Positions 45,001 through 55,935 of a DNA stretch of 64,000 bases are shown one piece after another. Origin of the DNA: Rosellinia necatrix. Lineage: Eukaryota; Ascomycota; Sordariomycetes; Xylariales; Xylariaceae. The translations under genes were made by a program, and so were the position numbers. The stretch covers positions 4,650,001 through 4,714,000 of the forward strand of contig JAGYVD010000002.1 of the NCBI GenBank assembly GCA_021209875.1. The letters are read 5' to 3'. Numbering within the stretch: position 1 is the stretch's first letter; each line of letters opens with the position of its first letter. The notes beneath the pieces are model-generated. The model ran no database searches. It saw only the letters and a program-made list of their open reading frames with translations, and was not told the DNA's origin.

Positions 45001-45710
45001 TTACAATTCTTCCAGCTCTCAACAACCCAAAGAAGGCTTCCTGGGTAAACAACCCACCAATTCCTCCACACCCGTTTATAGTCCAGCGACGCATGGAATT
45101 ATTGACCTCGGACATGCTTACTCGAGCTCTCACGCTCGTCACCAGGGGCCAGCATGAGCGTGCCCATACACTCCTCAACGAAACACGCTCAATTCTTAAA
45201 GGGCTCGGCAAGGGAGGGTTACCGCCAGTCCCCGCTGGGCCCATCCCGCCCTTACCGGGTAAGCAATCTAACCCCTCTACTCCGCATCCTGGTCTCGATT
45301 CGTCACCAACGGGCACACCCGACCGAAAACATACGCCTTCGCCCACTGCCTCGGCGAACTCATCGGGAGGAGCGACTGGACACGCACAACCGCTTCCACG
45401 TAGCCGGTCAAGTGATGGGTTGGCTCTAAACTCGGTCGCAGTGGATGCCGTTACTGTCTCGGCCCTGGACGCGGAGCTCGAGGCCAGCTTAGAATGGATC
45501 AATCACCCCGCCGTATTCAGCCGCGACAGCCGAAAGGCTGTGCTCCAAGCTATCGGTGTCATTAGTAGCCAGCGAGCCTTCACATTCCGCACACCCATCG
45601 AGGCTTTGTGGGCCTCAAGAGTCGGCGGGGTGAAGCGTTTAACAGAAAGGAGTCGGGAATGGAGGGAAGAAGGGGGAGCAGGGGGCGAGGGGATTATTGA
45701 AGAATCCTAA
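42018..45710 (+). CDS. RING-PH-VWA scaffold protein, Far1/Ste5-like
   Basis: Probable MAPK/pheromone-pathway scaffold. Exons: 42018-42189, 42310-42678, 42735-43640, 43693-44410 and 44462-45710; 1137 aa. The donor after exon 3 could also be 43634|43635; both keep frame, and I prefer the GTAAGA site. RING finger at about 118-163: CAVC, CSHVSHEAC, CPSC. PH-like domain from about 395 (WHGLEFNRFGKLRLYGTL, WQELECYLFAEMLIC) to about 510 (FENRNQLKLWQQALLDL). VWA domain from about 588: VPIDVVVVVPISSSMQG, ERDRMGLVTFGS, IMLISDAS. Pro stands where the metal-site Asp of DxSxS would be, so metal binding is probably lost. The C-terminal region is Ser/Pro-rich with helical ends. RING, PH and VWA in this order is the architecture of yeast Far1 and Ste5. 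A mating or filamentation role is therefore inference. Its leader is long and pyrimidine-rich. Confidence 0.88.
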
Positions 45711-47926
45711 TCGCTTCCCATGATCCATCCTTTCAAGCTATTTTGCCCATTTACATCGGAGTCCCGGAGCGCCTATACCAAACCGACGATTTATCACGGC
45801 TTTATACTCGGGCTAAACCCCCCATCATATCCCATCTTTCTTGATCATAAATCATGCATACCATCTAGTCAATAAACCAGATGATGCTAGCCCTACCCGT
45901 TTGATTGTCTTATTATTTTTCGATCCCAACCCTTTTTCTTAATTTTCTCTTTAGGCCTGCCTGCCTTGGTGGGTCCTATGCACTGCGTCGCAGTCAGCTT
46001 TATTAACATATGCTTCAAGATACCATTTCCATTTATTCTGATTGCTACACTGCTGCATGTGCATTTGTAGCCTTTCTTGGCTTTGATGGGAAGCACAACA
46101 CAGCGGTTGGATTACTGGAAAAGTCCTGGTAGGGTTTGGTTTTTTTACTGGGAGGATGGGGTTATTTGTTTTTGCACTCTGTCTAAATGATGGTGGATAA
46201 CGATCGTAAAGACGGCCCATATGGATTCAAGTCGTGAGTGTAGGATCAATGAATATGCGAAATGAGGTACAAGAGCCTCATGGCGCGCGTCTTAGACACC
46301 ATGTCTACCATGTCTTCAAGGATGAGCTATATATAAAGTATGTATGAATGCACGACTGCAAAATGGTCCTTCAATATGTGGATTATGCGTTATCTCGTCG
46401 TGATGTAATGTTTTTCTCGTCGTAAATAGGCTTGTTCTAGTTGTTTCTTCGGCTTTTGTTCTCTCCTTCCTTTCTTGTAGTCATATATGCTTGTTCGTGG
46501 TTCTACCAACCCTTATATCGTAGTTCACTACTTATGGCCTCACTCTTGGCCTGTGTAGTTTTCTGTTGGTGACACGTTCTAACCTAGCCTCGCCACCTCT
46601 GTTTGCTTTTTCGTATTATCGCCCCGCCCCCAACAGCCATAATCCTCCACCATACCCTACAGCGGCAATGGCCACTTGGGTTTTGCATCCCCAAGACGCG
46701 TAGAGTCATATTTAGTGTTTCGACCACAAAAGGGTGGCATAGTTCAAGCACACTCTCCGGCCTATGTCCCCACAGCCGAGATATCAATTGCCTAAAGCCC
46801 CTATATACATTATATACATACTTTATATAATCTAGAGTTGTGATGCTCCCAAATCTGGTATTGTCACTGATGAGGGAAAAGGGCTCCGGAAGTATGATGA
46901 CAAGCCTTATCATGGGTAGGGCTCAGTTGTCAGCGAAAAACGGTACCGTTAAGAATCCCTGGTTAGAGTTGAAGGTATATATACAGTTCACTCGTCACAA
47001 TGATAGTTGTTTTCATAGTTTTGCGTATTGGTATAACCCTCGTTCGCTTACGGGGTTGTTATCACTACCCTCCTGTCCGTAACTGCCTTTATGTCCCACC
47101 AAGTAGGTAGTGCGGGCGCGTCCCAGGCCTTCGGCGAATTAACATCCAGCACTTCTGTAATCATTACGGGTATTTGACTTTAGATAGCCAGATTTTCGAT
47201 CCCAGCATTTACAAGATCTAGGGCTCTGCCTTCTCAACGTTTCAACTTCAACTCAATGTTACTCAATGCTACTCCAACGGTGGATAATAATGGCCCTGAT
47301 TAGAGTGGCGTGAATGCCGAATAGAAAACCAGTGACGCCCTCAACGACGACTGCAAGTTTCTCAAGCTGCGCCATCAACCACGTAGCATGCTGTGCCAGA
47401 CCCCAACCAGAATTTTCTAGACAAAGAGCCAGCCTACATGGGTCTCTCCGGGTTTGCTCGCTCCCCCTAAGAAAAGTTTAAGAATACCGCAAGCGTATAT
47501 CGGTTTATCCTGTTCGTATGGAGCTCGTGCAGTCCCGTACTCTAACGTATCTCTTTGTGGATAACCTTCTACTAAACTTATTAGACCGGAAGTTAGCAGG
47601 GATGGGACAACAGTGGCCACTCGATTTTGGACGGGTGCCATAGGAAATATTAGCTATGGCCTCCCTTTCTTCGGGCAGGCCCCCAATGAAAGGTAGTAGA
47701 AAGTAAGTTTGTGCATAGGATCATTAGTGTTGCAATGCCTGGTGAGTAACCAAGAATGAGTCTAGGTATGTCCGGTGCAGTGCCGATAGGAGGCAATGCC
47801 TACCGCCTATTGGTGCAGTCCGCATAGATGACGGCGATGCATGTACCTGGCCGGCGTAGCGTATAGTAGCATATACCTCGTGTGGCCGTAACACGATCGC
47901 ATATCGTCTGCGTATGCTAGCTGGGG

Positions 47927-47992
47927 ATGATATGAGGATGATATGAGGTTGATATGAGGTTGATATGGGGTTGATATGAGGTTGATATGATG
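47927..47992. repeat. 11-bp tandem repeat (GATATGAGGTT)n
   Basis: Six imperfect copies of an 11-bp unit, drifting from GATATGAGGAT to GATATGAGGTT and GATATGGGGTT. Each copy contains GATA, but as GATATG rather than the HGATAR preferred by GATA factors. Confidence 0.75.
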
Positions 47993-48622
47993 CTTGTAAG
48001 AAAGGAACTCTTATATGCCTTGTATACTTTATATGCCTTGTATGGCTTGTAGGGAATGAGAGAATGAGACGATGAGATGGGATAGCTAGAAAAAGCAGAC
48101 CTGATAGGAGAAGCTAGGTACTTAGGTAGTGCTATGTTGTGGCGGGAGAAGTAATCAGAAGTCCTGCGATTTAGATCGTTGCCTGGTCTTGTTATTATTA
48201 CCCCTACGGCGATTGGTTTGAGGTGTACGTTCCTTGTCTAATTCGGAGTTTCCGTCGAAAATGTCTTACGTTGTTCCCACCATCTGAGACTTTTTCCAGG
48301 GAAGAGCAACCTCTGTAAGCTTTGCGCAACCAAGGCCTTGGGGGACCTATCAGAGGGTTTTTCGAAGGACGGGTAGCGAGCTACCCAACTTACCTACATA
48401 CATAGTATGTTAGTGGACTTACGCACTGTAACCAGTACCTAGGGACTTACATTAGTAGCTACATGTAGGTCGGTACCTACCGTCTATACCCGGATAAGGT
48501 GCCGGTGGGACAGGGTGAGTTCGGGGCGTGCGATCCATGATCTAGCTAGCGCGAGATGCCAAGCTAGCATCGACCATCGTAGTTTAACGTGGGATTTCAT
48601 CGCAGTCCGAGTTAATCTCTCA

Positions 48623-48631
48623 ATCTGATAA
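48623..48631 (+). promoter_or_regulatory. Iron-responsive GATA factor site (ATCTGATAA)
   Basis: An exact match to ATCWGATAA, the extended site described for fungal iron-regulatory GATA repressors of the SreA/Sre/Urbs1 type. It ends 214 bp before the start codon of a siderophore-iron transporter, the classic target class for these repressors. The sequence match is seen directly; regulation is inferred. Confidence 0.7.
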
Positions 48632-48845
48632 AGTATCCTTACACCTAGTTAACTACTGTATTTATGCTCGTGATGTCTCGCCCAACTCGCACCATGTGCC
48701 GAACAACATATAAGGAGAGCAGAGCAACGCACGACTCCCACTCACTTCTTGGTAGTGCATTAACACACTTGCGCCGTATGTCATAGTGTTTGTTTTACTC
48801 ATCTCAGTTACGACGAAGTTATACACATACTCTAGACAGCCCGGC

Positions 48846-49303
48846 ATGGAGCACGGGAAGATGAGGGACGTCGACGATGTCGCCGATGTCTCCAACACAC
48901 CGAGCCACGAGGCCATGACCCGCCCCGATGCCGACGCCGACGCTGACGCCGACGCCGATAACGACCGCGATAGACCCGTATCCAACAGCTCGGCGGAGAC
49001 TCAGGAAGGCGTCAAGGCCATCGAGGCCATCTCGATGACTTGGTCCAAATGGGGCCTGATCGCAGCCTATCTCGGCATCTTCCTCATGGCCTTCACCACC
49101 TCCCTCGAGGGCCAAGTCACATATTCCGTCGTGGCCTTCGCGACAAGCTCGTTTAGCAGCCATTCGCTCATCGCTACCGTCTACGTGATCCAAGGTGTCG
49201 TCAACGGTAAGGCTCTGATATTTCCATGCTATCTCTATGTTGCCTCTATGTTATCTCTATGTTTGTTATCTCTATGTGTTAGGCTGGTAAAGTAAAAGAG
49301 AAC

Positions 49304-49334
<31 letters not shown>

Positions 49335-51162
49335 AGACGAGGAAGGAGAGAGGAAGGAAGAGGGAAACAGTTAAAACCCCCAACTGAACTGACTCCCTCA
49401 ATAACACCACAACGCCGGGCATGATACATACGAGCATGATACATATGAGCATGGTACATACGGGTATGATACGTAACTGACCGTATATAGCCGTCATCAA
49501 ACCCCCAATGGCCAAGATTGCCGACGTTTTCGGCCGACTCGAAGCCTTCACCATCTGCATCGTCCTGTATGTCCTGGGATACATCCAGATGGCCGCCTCG
49601 GCCAACGTGCAGACATTCGCGGCCGCGCAGATCTTCTATTCGTCCGGGTCGACCGGCCTCCAGATCCTGCAGCAGGTCCTCATCGCCGACACAAGCGACA
49701 TGTTGAACCGAGCCCTCCTGTCCAGTCTCCCCGACGTCCCCTTCCTCGTGACCACCTGGATCGGTGCGATCATTGGCGGCGCCATCGTCGCCTCCTCCAC
49801 CTGGCGCTGGGCGTACGGCATCTGGGCCATCATACTCCCCGTTGTCTTCCTGCCGCTCGCGCTGACGCTGTTCCTGAACGGCCGCCGCGCCAAGCGCATG
49901 GCACTCCTACCCGAGAAGAGCAAGTTCGCCACGGGCGGCCCCGTCGCGGTCGTTACCAAGATCTGGAACGACCTCGATATCGGTGGCATCGTCCTGCTGA
50001 GCGCTGCCTTCGCCCTCATCCTCATCCCCCTGACGCTGGCTAAGTCGACTCCGGGCGGCTGGCAGAGCCCCACCATCATCGCCCTCATCGTCGTCGGCGG
50101 CGTGCTCCTCGTCATCTTCCCGTTCTGGGAAGGCTCGAAGAAGCTCGCCCCGCACCCGCTGATCCCGCTCGAGCTGCTCAAGTCTCGCACTTTCTGCGCC
50201 GGCTGCGCTGTTGGGTTTTTCTATTTCCGTAAGCCTGTCCGCCTAGCCCTTCTAACCTGCCGCCCCTTGACTCTTGCCTTGCTTTCCTTCCCGGCGTCCC
50301 ATAATTTCTAGGGAGAGACAGGGGAAGGTGAACTGACACGGGCCACTTAGTTGTCTTCTACCTCTCCGTCCAGCCCTACTTCTACTCGTACCTGCTCGTT
50401 GTACAGCGCCAATCGATCCCGGCCGCCGGCCATATCACGCAGACATTCTCCTTCACCGCGACGGTTACATCGATCGTCGTCTCGCTCATGATCAAGTACA
50501 CGGGCCACTACAAGTACTTCGTCACGTCGGGTTCGCTGATCTACCTGCTGGGTGTCGGCCTCATGATCCGGTATCGCACCGAGGACGCGAGCGTCGGGTC
50601 CCTCGTCGGGACGCAGATTGCCGTCGGTATCGGCGGCGGCATGTTAAACGTGCCGGCGCAGCTGGGCGTGCAGGCGTCGGCAAGCCACCAGCAGGTGGCG
50701 GCCGCCACTGCCGTCTTCTTGACACTAGTTGAGATCGGTGGCGCCGTCGGCGCCGCTATTTCCGGCGCCGTCTGGACCCAACTCGTGCCCTCGAAGCTGG
50801 CCCAGTACCTTCCCCCGGATGCGGCGTCACAGGCCCACACCATCTTCGGAAACGTCGCCGTCGCTAGCGACTACCTCACCTACCCGCCCGGCTCGCTCGC
50901 GCGCATCGCTATCAATAGGAGCTATCAGGAGACGATGCAGGTCCTACTCACCATCGCCGTCGTCCTCTGCGCGCCGCTCGTGTTGCTGTCGTTCCTCATG
51001 CGGAATTACAAGCTGGGCTCTGTTGAGCAGGGGGTCAAAGGCAAGGTCATTGGTGGAGTGGTGGGTGAAAATGAGAAGAGGGTCGAAGATGGGGATTCGC
51101 CGCAGCGTGGTTGGGATCCAAGGAGGTGGTTCAAGAAGCAAGACATCGGCGCCTCTACTTGA
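48846..51162 (+). CDS. MFS siderophore-iron transporter (Sit1/MirB type)
   Basis: Major facilitator protein expected to import ferric siderophores by proton symport at the plasma membrane. Exons: 48846-49206, 49491-50228 and 50351-51162; 636 aa. Intron 1 is unusually long for the window (284 nt) and carries a GA microsatellite and repeated CATGATACATA units. The N-terminal tail has a (Asp-Ala)n run followed by acidic residues. The first membrane segment is near residue 75 (WGLIAAYLGIFLMAFTTSL), continuing LEGQVTYSVVAFATSSFSSH. MFS motif A reads PPMAKIADVFGR just after intron 1. LQILQQVLIADTSDMLNRAL and the long second half (FFYFLVFYLSVQPYFYSYL across intron 2) are typical of the 14-helix siderophore group. 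The C-terminal tail is charged. No siderophore synthase lies nearby, which fits uptake of host-made or foreign siderophores. The upstream GATA site suggests iron repression. Confidence 0.92.
49310..49336. repeat. (GA)n microsatellite in transporter intron 1
   Basis: GAGAGA run of about 27 bases inside the 284-nt intron. It is followed by three imperfect CATGATACATAYGAG units at about 49419-49470. Confidence 0.8.
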
Positions 51163-51386
51163 GGAAAAGGAGGGCAGCAGAGAATAACGTAGTACTATAT
51201 ACTTTGTATTATATCCCACGGAGAGCTGCCAACACCTTAGCCTCTCACCCCTAATACATAATTATTTTGTAAAAATTTCACTCGTCCTCGTCTAGCGCGA
51301 GAGGCGGATCGGGAAAAACGTGATTGATCAGCGCAAATCCCATAATGAGGGTGTTGTCATTGATTGGTGTCTCTAACATCCTGGTA
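51163..51386. terminator. Short convergent 3' region between transporter and Utp16-like gene
   Basis: Only 224 bp separate the two stop codons of convergent genes, so both 3' UTRs and polyadenylation signals must lie here or overlap. AT-rich stretches occur at about 51195-51215 and 51252-51275. Confidence 0.4.
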
Positions 51387-52806
51387 TCATTTCACAAAGA
51401 ACCCTCGTTTCTTATTCGGAGCGACACGGGTGCGCCCTCTCCGCAAGAGGGCCTCCTTCGTCCGCCGCGAGGCCTTGTTCGCCTTGGGCGCGAGCCGCTG
51501 GTCGTCCTGCTCGGCCAGCACCCGGTACCGGGTGGAGCCGACAACCTCGTCGCGCGGGCCCCTGCCCTCGGCGCCGAGGACCTGCATGGCCGTGTCGAAG
51601 GTGATCTTCCGCGGCCGCCGGCGGACCATCTTCCTCAGCGCCGTCCCGTCGTCCCCGTCGTCGTCGTCCTCGCCCCCGCTCGAGTCCGTCAGGAACTCGG
51701 CCGGCAGCGTGTCGGGCAGCTCCCTCTGCGTCCGCCGCTGGCGTTTCGACGGCGCGTTTTGCCTCTCTTCCGCGTCGGCATCGGCGTCTCCTTCTTCCGC
51801 GTCCGCGTCCGCGTCCTCGTCCTCGTCCTCCGACGAATCCTTCTTCCCCGACGACGTCGTGCTGGGTTTCGTCCGCTTCCGCTTCTCCGCCTGCTGCTTG
51901 AGGAGGTCGTCTCGCGCCTGCCGTTTCCGCTTCGTGGACGCAGCGTACCTGTGAGAAATTCATGTCATGTCAGCGCCTTTTTCGACCGGCGATAGAGTAA
52001 GGGATGGAGTGAGCGGTGGGGCGCGTACTGCTCTGCGGCTTTTATCGCGGCCTGGGCCGATCGCAGCGTCTCCTTTGCGGCGGCTGCTGTCGACACCGCC
52101 TCAGGGGCCTCGTCGTCGCTGCCCTCCCCCTCCCCCTCCCCCTCCCCCTCCTTCTCTTCATCGTTGGCCTCCGCGGCATCCTGTTCTTTCTGTTTGTCGG
52201 CGGCTGCCGCCACGAATTTGTCTACGTCGTCGTCGTCCCCGAACACGACATGTGTGGACTTGGCGGGCTTCGGCCGCGGTGTCGCCTCCTGATCCTCGAG
52301 CTCGGGCTCGGTCGGCTGCGGCGTCGACTTGTTGCCGGGGGCGCCTTTTTCCCGGCCGTCGGCACCGGCGTTGACACCAGACCCGCGGCGAGCAGCCGCG
52401 CCTGTGACGCCAGCTTCTGGGCAGCCTCCTCCTCGAGCTGCTTCGATGCGCTCAGGGGCTCGAAGTTCGGGTCGTCCTCTTCGTCGGCGCCCGATTCCTC
52501 GGAGTCGGGAACCGGGCTGGATCGGGGCCGCGGCGTCTTGACGGCCGAGCTGGGTATGCGGACCCCAATTGGCGACCGCGCGCGCGTGACATCCTCTCGT
52601 GTCCGCACCTCGAGCCTATTCTGGCTTGGTGTCGCCGGTTGGGAGTCCTCGACCTCCTGGGTAGCGTCTCTCGACGTTTTCCGCTTGCTTCGTAGGACAA
52701 TGGGCTCTTCGAATAGTGTCTCTTTCTTACCTGGTGACGTAGTCGTTGTTTCGTCTAGTAGAGACTCGTCTTGTGCCTTTGCGGCTCTTCTCGTGACAGG
52801 CGCCAT
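51387..52806 (-). CDS. utp16: U3 snoRNA-associated protein, Utp16/Bud21-like (frame broken by one base)
   Basis: Probable small-subunit processome protein of the nucleolus. Exons 52806-52029 and 51948-51387; intron 51949-52028 (80 nt, CACAG acceptor). The frame from ATG 52806 (MAPVTRRAAKAQDE) stays open to the A5 run (T5 on plus, 52346-52350). Beyond it the coding text continues in another frame (GAPGNKSTPQPTEPE, then HVVFGDDDDVDKFVA). One extra A in that run would make a continuous 446-aa protein. The body is acidic/basic low complexity with an Asp/Ala/Glu tract. The C-terminal ~100 residues match the Utp16 domain: LPAEFLTDSSGGE, RRRPRKITFDTAMQVLG, PRDEVVGSTRYRVL, and the final NKKRGFFVK. 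A homopolymer sequencing error is the simplest explanation because the rest is intact. Convergent with the MFS gene. Confidence 0.8.
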
Positions 52807-53610
52807 GATGCGCAATAGGCGGTTTCTATTCGTAGATTGTCCGTGGTAAGGTTGTCGCTTGATTGACGGATGCGGATGCGACCACTAGGTACCTACCTAC
52901 CTACCTACCTAGTGGGCTGCTCTCCCCAACTTTTTTTTCTATGTGATAAGAAACCATGCCTAGTAGGTAAGATAAAAGCTACATTAATGGTTTAATGCAT
53001 ATAGCGTATAAGTAGATAGGTAAGTAAGTACATGTACCAAGTTCTCTCCAAGGTTGCAGCCCTTGTGTTGGATTAAGATTTTAAACTCACATGCTCTACA
53101 AGTACTGGTTCTATGCACATACATATTAGGTCTGCATATACCAGAGCCAAATATGATTGTTTGAGAGCTTAATTAGAAGTGCTTTGTTGTAGAATATCAA
53201 AAACGGCCTTGCGCATAGGTATCATTTATAACTAACTAGTGGCATATGCATTTAAAGTAATCCCCAGTGTTGAAGGTTCCACCAAGCACCCGTGAACCTA
53301 TTCTTTAGGTATCATTTCATCGGAACCTATAAGACGACCTAACATCAACCAGGCCAACCATTCATTTCGAGATGCAGGTTACGCAACTCAGCTCACCTCT
53401 ACTCAGTTTTCGTTCCATTGTAAAACCTTTAACTATATAAAGGTACATAACTGAGTTGAGTTTAATACCGGAGCTTAAGCTTATCCCCAACGGGGTCTAT
53501 CACCCTACTTTACCTCCCCAGCCATTGGTCAGGGTTGTTCATAACGGCAATATTATATCCAAAGGCAAGTTGGACGGGGGGGATTGAAGCCCGGAGATAG
53601 CTCGCCCGTC
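52807..53610. other. 0.8 kb divergent promoter region
   Basis: Between the Utp16-like gene (minus) and the mitochondrial-type gene (plus). It contains a perfect 9-bp inverted repeat around an ACCT array at 52882-52915, then AT-rich unique sequence. No gene seen. Confidence 0.6.
52882..52915. repeat. Palindromic ACCT array with perfect inverted ends
   Basis: CCACTAGGT at 52882-52890 and its exact reverse complement ACCTAGTGG at 52907-52915 enclose four ACCT units. This is the cleanest foldback member of the repeat family. Confidence 0.85.
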
Positions 53611-54976
53611 ATGCTATCTCCAAAATACACATGCGCGCAATGCGTGAGGCGGCTCAGCCAGCTAAGCCGTCCAGCTCGACTGTCTACTGCTACTACTGCT
53701 ACTACTACTACAACTACAAGGCCATCGGGGATTCCCATACCCCAACTTTCATACACACACACGCCACCCCCTCCGGCCCCAAGATCCCGTCTCTACAGCA
53801 CCACCGCGCCGATCGCGGTCCGCGGCAAGGGCCGTGCGGTGGTGACACGGGAGTACTACGCGCAGCCGAAGTTCTCGCGGGCCGACGTCCCGCCGCTCGA
53901 GTTCTGGGAGGCCCGGGCGCGGCCGCCGCTGGTCGCGGACCTGGGCGCGGACGAGTGTCTGCGGACGGCGCGGGCGTACGTGGACGCGGCGCGGAAGGAC
54001 GGGCCGGGGTGGCGGGAGCGGCTCATCGCCGTCAAGGAGACGCCCGATGACGACGGGGGAGGCAAGGGGGCAGCGGCGACAACGACGACGACGACGACAA
54101 CGACGACGGGAAAGACGCCGCTCTCGGCATACGTCCTCCACTACGTGGCGTCGATGCTGTGGCAGAACCACCCGGGGCAGTCCCGGTTCCTGGCCATGCA
54201 CATCCTCCGCACCCTGACGGTCCTGGGCTACGCGCCGAGCCTGCTCACCATGGTGCGCCTCGGCCTGATGAGCAAGCGCCTCGACCAGCCGCCGTTCGAG
54301 CCCGCGCGCGAGGCGCTCGAGCGCCTGATGCGGCGCATCGGCGACGGGAACGGCGGCGGTGGCGGCGAGGGCGAGGGCGGCGACTTCGCAGCCGACGCGT
54401 GCACCCTGCGCGCCCTCATCTACGCCGCCGAGGAGACACACGCGGGCGACACGGAGGCCCTCCGGTGGCTCCGCCGAGCGTACGAGATAGACGCCGCCGC
54501 CGCCGCCACCGCTGCCACCGCGACCGGATCCGGATCCGGCATCTCGTCAGCCGATGCCCCCCGTCCCCACCCCTGCCGCCGGTGGTGATGGGGTCCCGAC
54601 TTTCAACCCTCGCTGGCAGTGGAAGCTGAGCTTCGCCCTGACGCTGGCCCAGGTCCGCTTGCGGCGCGGCGAGCTCGAGAGGGCCCGGGACGCGTACGCG
54701 ATCGCGGCGTCGGACCTCGACAGCGCCGCCGGCCACCTCGGGCTGGCGTCGGTGCTGCAGAAGCTGGGCGCCGCCGGCAGCGCCGCCGAGCGCCTCGCCT
54801 CGCTCGAGCGGGCCGCCGCCAGCGGGGACCCCACCGCGGCGCGCGAGATGGGCAAGCGGGAGCGGTACCGCGCCACGGAGCCCGGGCTGGGCCGCTGGGA
54901 GAGGCGGAAGAGGCAGGTCGTCGCCGACGAGTGGCTGGCCGTTGCCGATTACGCCGCGGCCCCGGCAAAGGTATAA
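53611..54976 (+). CDS. Probable mitochondrial helical-repeat (TPR/Sel1-like) protein (frame broken by one base)
   Basis: Function not recognised. From the ATG at 53611 the N-terminus is rich in Arg/Ser/Thr with few acids (QCVRRLSQLSRPARLST), then YSTTAP, which resembles a mitochondrial presequence. The middle (FSRADVPPLEFWE, YVLHYVASMLWQNHPGQSR, MHILRTLTVLGY, LRALIYAAEE, ALRWLRRAYEID) looks like stacked helices. The first frame runs to a stop at 54586-54588. The homologous-looking continuation (WQWKLSFALTLAQVRLRRGELERARDAY, LGLASVLQKLG, VADEWLAVADYA) is in another frame. Removing one C from the C6 run at 54557-54562 joins them into 454 aa. No GT-AG intron with the right phase is visible. Poly-Thr and poly-Ala tracts come from ACG and GCC repeats. 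TPR/Sel1 assignment is tentative. Confidence 0.65.
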
Positions 54977-55935
54977 AAAAAAAAAGGGAGGGGGGAAATA
55001 AAGAATAAAATAAGACGAACTAGTCCTATAATATATAGTTGGAGCCCCGACGATATCGACCGGAGGCGCCTGTTCATGGGGGATGGAATGGGGTGTATGC
55101 GTGTGTTTGAGCACATGCTAGAGCCAGCGTTGGCTGTTCTTAACTCATTTATGACTGAAATATTGCCCGCGTCAACCTCTGTACCGAATTGCCCATATTC
55201 CACACCTTCGTTGACCATCAACCTCATCATAGCATATGAGCGGCGACAATGTCTAAAACAACACTCACAGTATTTGCAAAAGAAATGAATAAAGGCCTAG
55301 CTCATGGTCTACATCACCGGGTATCATCAAGTGGCCCATAACATAATATAATCGTTAAACAGCGAAAAACTCACCGGACTACCGGCCTTCAAATCATCGG
55401 CGACCCTTCTATGACTCCTACTTAAACTAACCGTATGGGTTTCTACTGCAAGAATTACACGAGCTCGGTTTCAAGGGGCGTACGAGGCATTACCTTACCA
55501 AGTGCCATTATGTGGGCCAGCAAGTACGTCATTCGCAATACCACGACCGATTAGAACGATGATCATCAGATCGTAGTAGTATAGAAGTGGCATCTTTGAC
55601 CCAGGTACATGTAACTTATTATGCATGGCCACTCGTCGTAGAGACGAGGACTCGCGTCGCGCTGCCCCGAGAATACATGTATAAGCAACAGCATAAGTGT
55701 GGCGAGTGTCTATGTTCACCAGGTTTGCCAAACCTATGCATTCCCTATATCGCAAAATTCCTCCCAACTCCATCACGCTTGTAATATTGCCCGAACCTAG
55801 CTTCTCCGATAACCATGTCGCCGTGTGATAACGCCTGCAATGCATACAGTTGGGGGTCCGACGCCATTCAGTAGGCCGGAATACTACGAGGCTACCACAA
55901 CAAGAATAGACTCTAGCCAGCGGGAACCAAGTCAC
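54977..55935. other. 1.0 kb convergent intergenic region
   Basis: Holds the 3' UTRs of the mitochondrial-type gene and of the F-box gene. An A-run follows the first stop (54977-54986). A 146-aa minus-strand frame at 55495-55935 has no recognisable domain, and its end abuts the F-box gene stop, so I do not call it. Confidence 0.55.

Larger units (their letters stand above)
45711..48845. other. 3.1 kb intergenic region upstream of the siderophore transporter
   Basis: No gene seen. The 3' flank of the scaffold gene is T-rich. A tandem array of an 11-bp unit lies at 47927-47992. ACCT/AGGT motifs recur near 48118, 48400 and 48470. The last 250 bp contain an exact ATCTGATAA site. Open frames on either strand (up to 109 aa) show no domain. 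Confidence 0.55.

Noticed and set aside
36020..51162. FMO plus MFS transporter as a siderophore or secondary-metabolite cluster
   Set aside because: 11 kb and an unrelated scaffold gene separate them. The FMO does not look like an ornithine hydroxylase, and there is no NRPS or PKS.
52016..52849. 277-aa plus-strand open frame
   Set aside because: Antisense shadow of the Utp16-like gene, with Arg/Leu/Ser-rich composition and no domain.
53749..54441. 230-aa minus-strand open frame
   Set aside because: Antisense to the mitochondrial-type gene. It is Arg-rich because of the GC-rich codons on the other strand.
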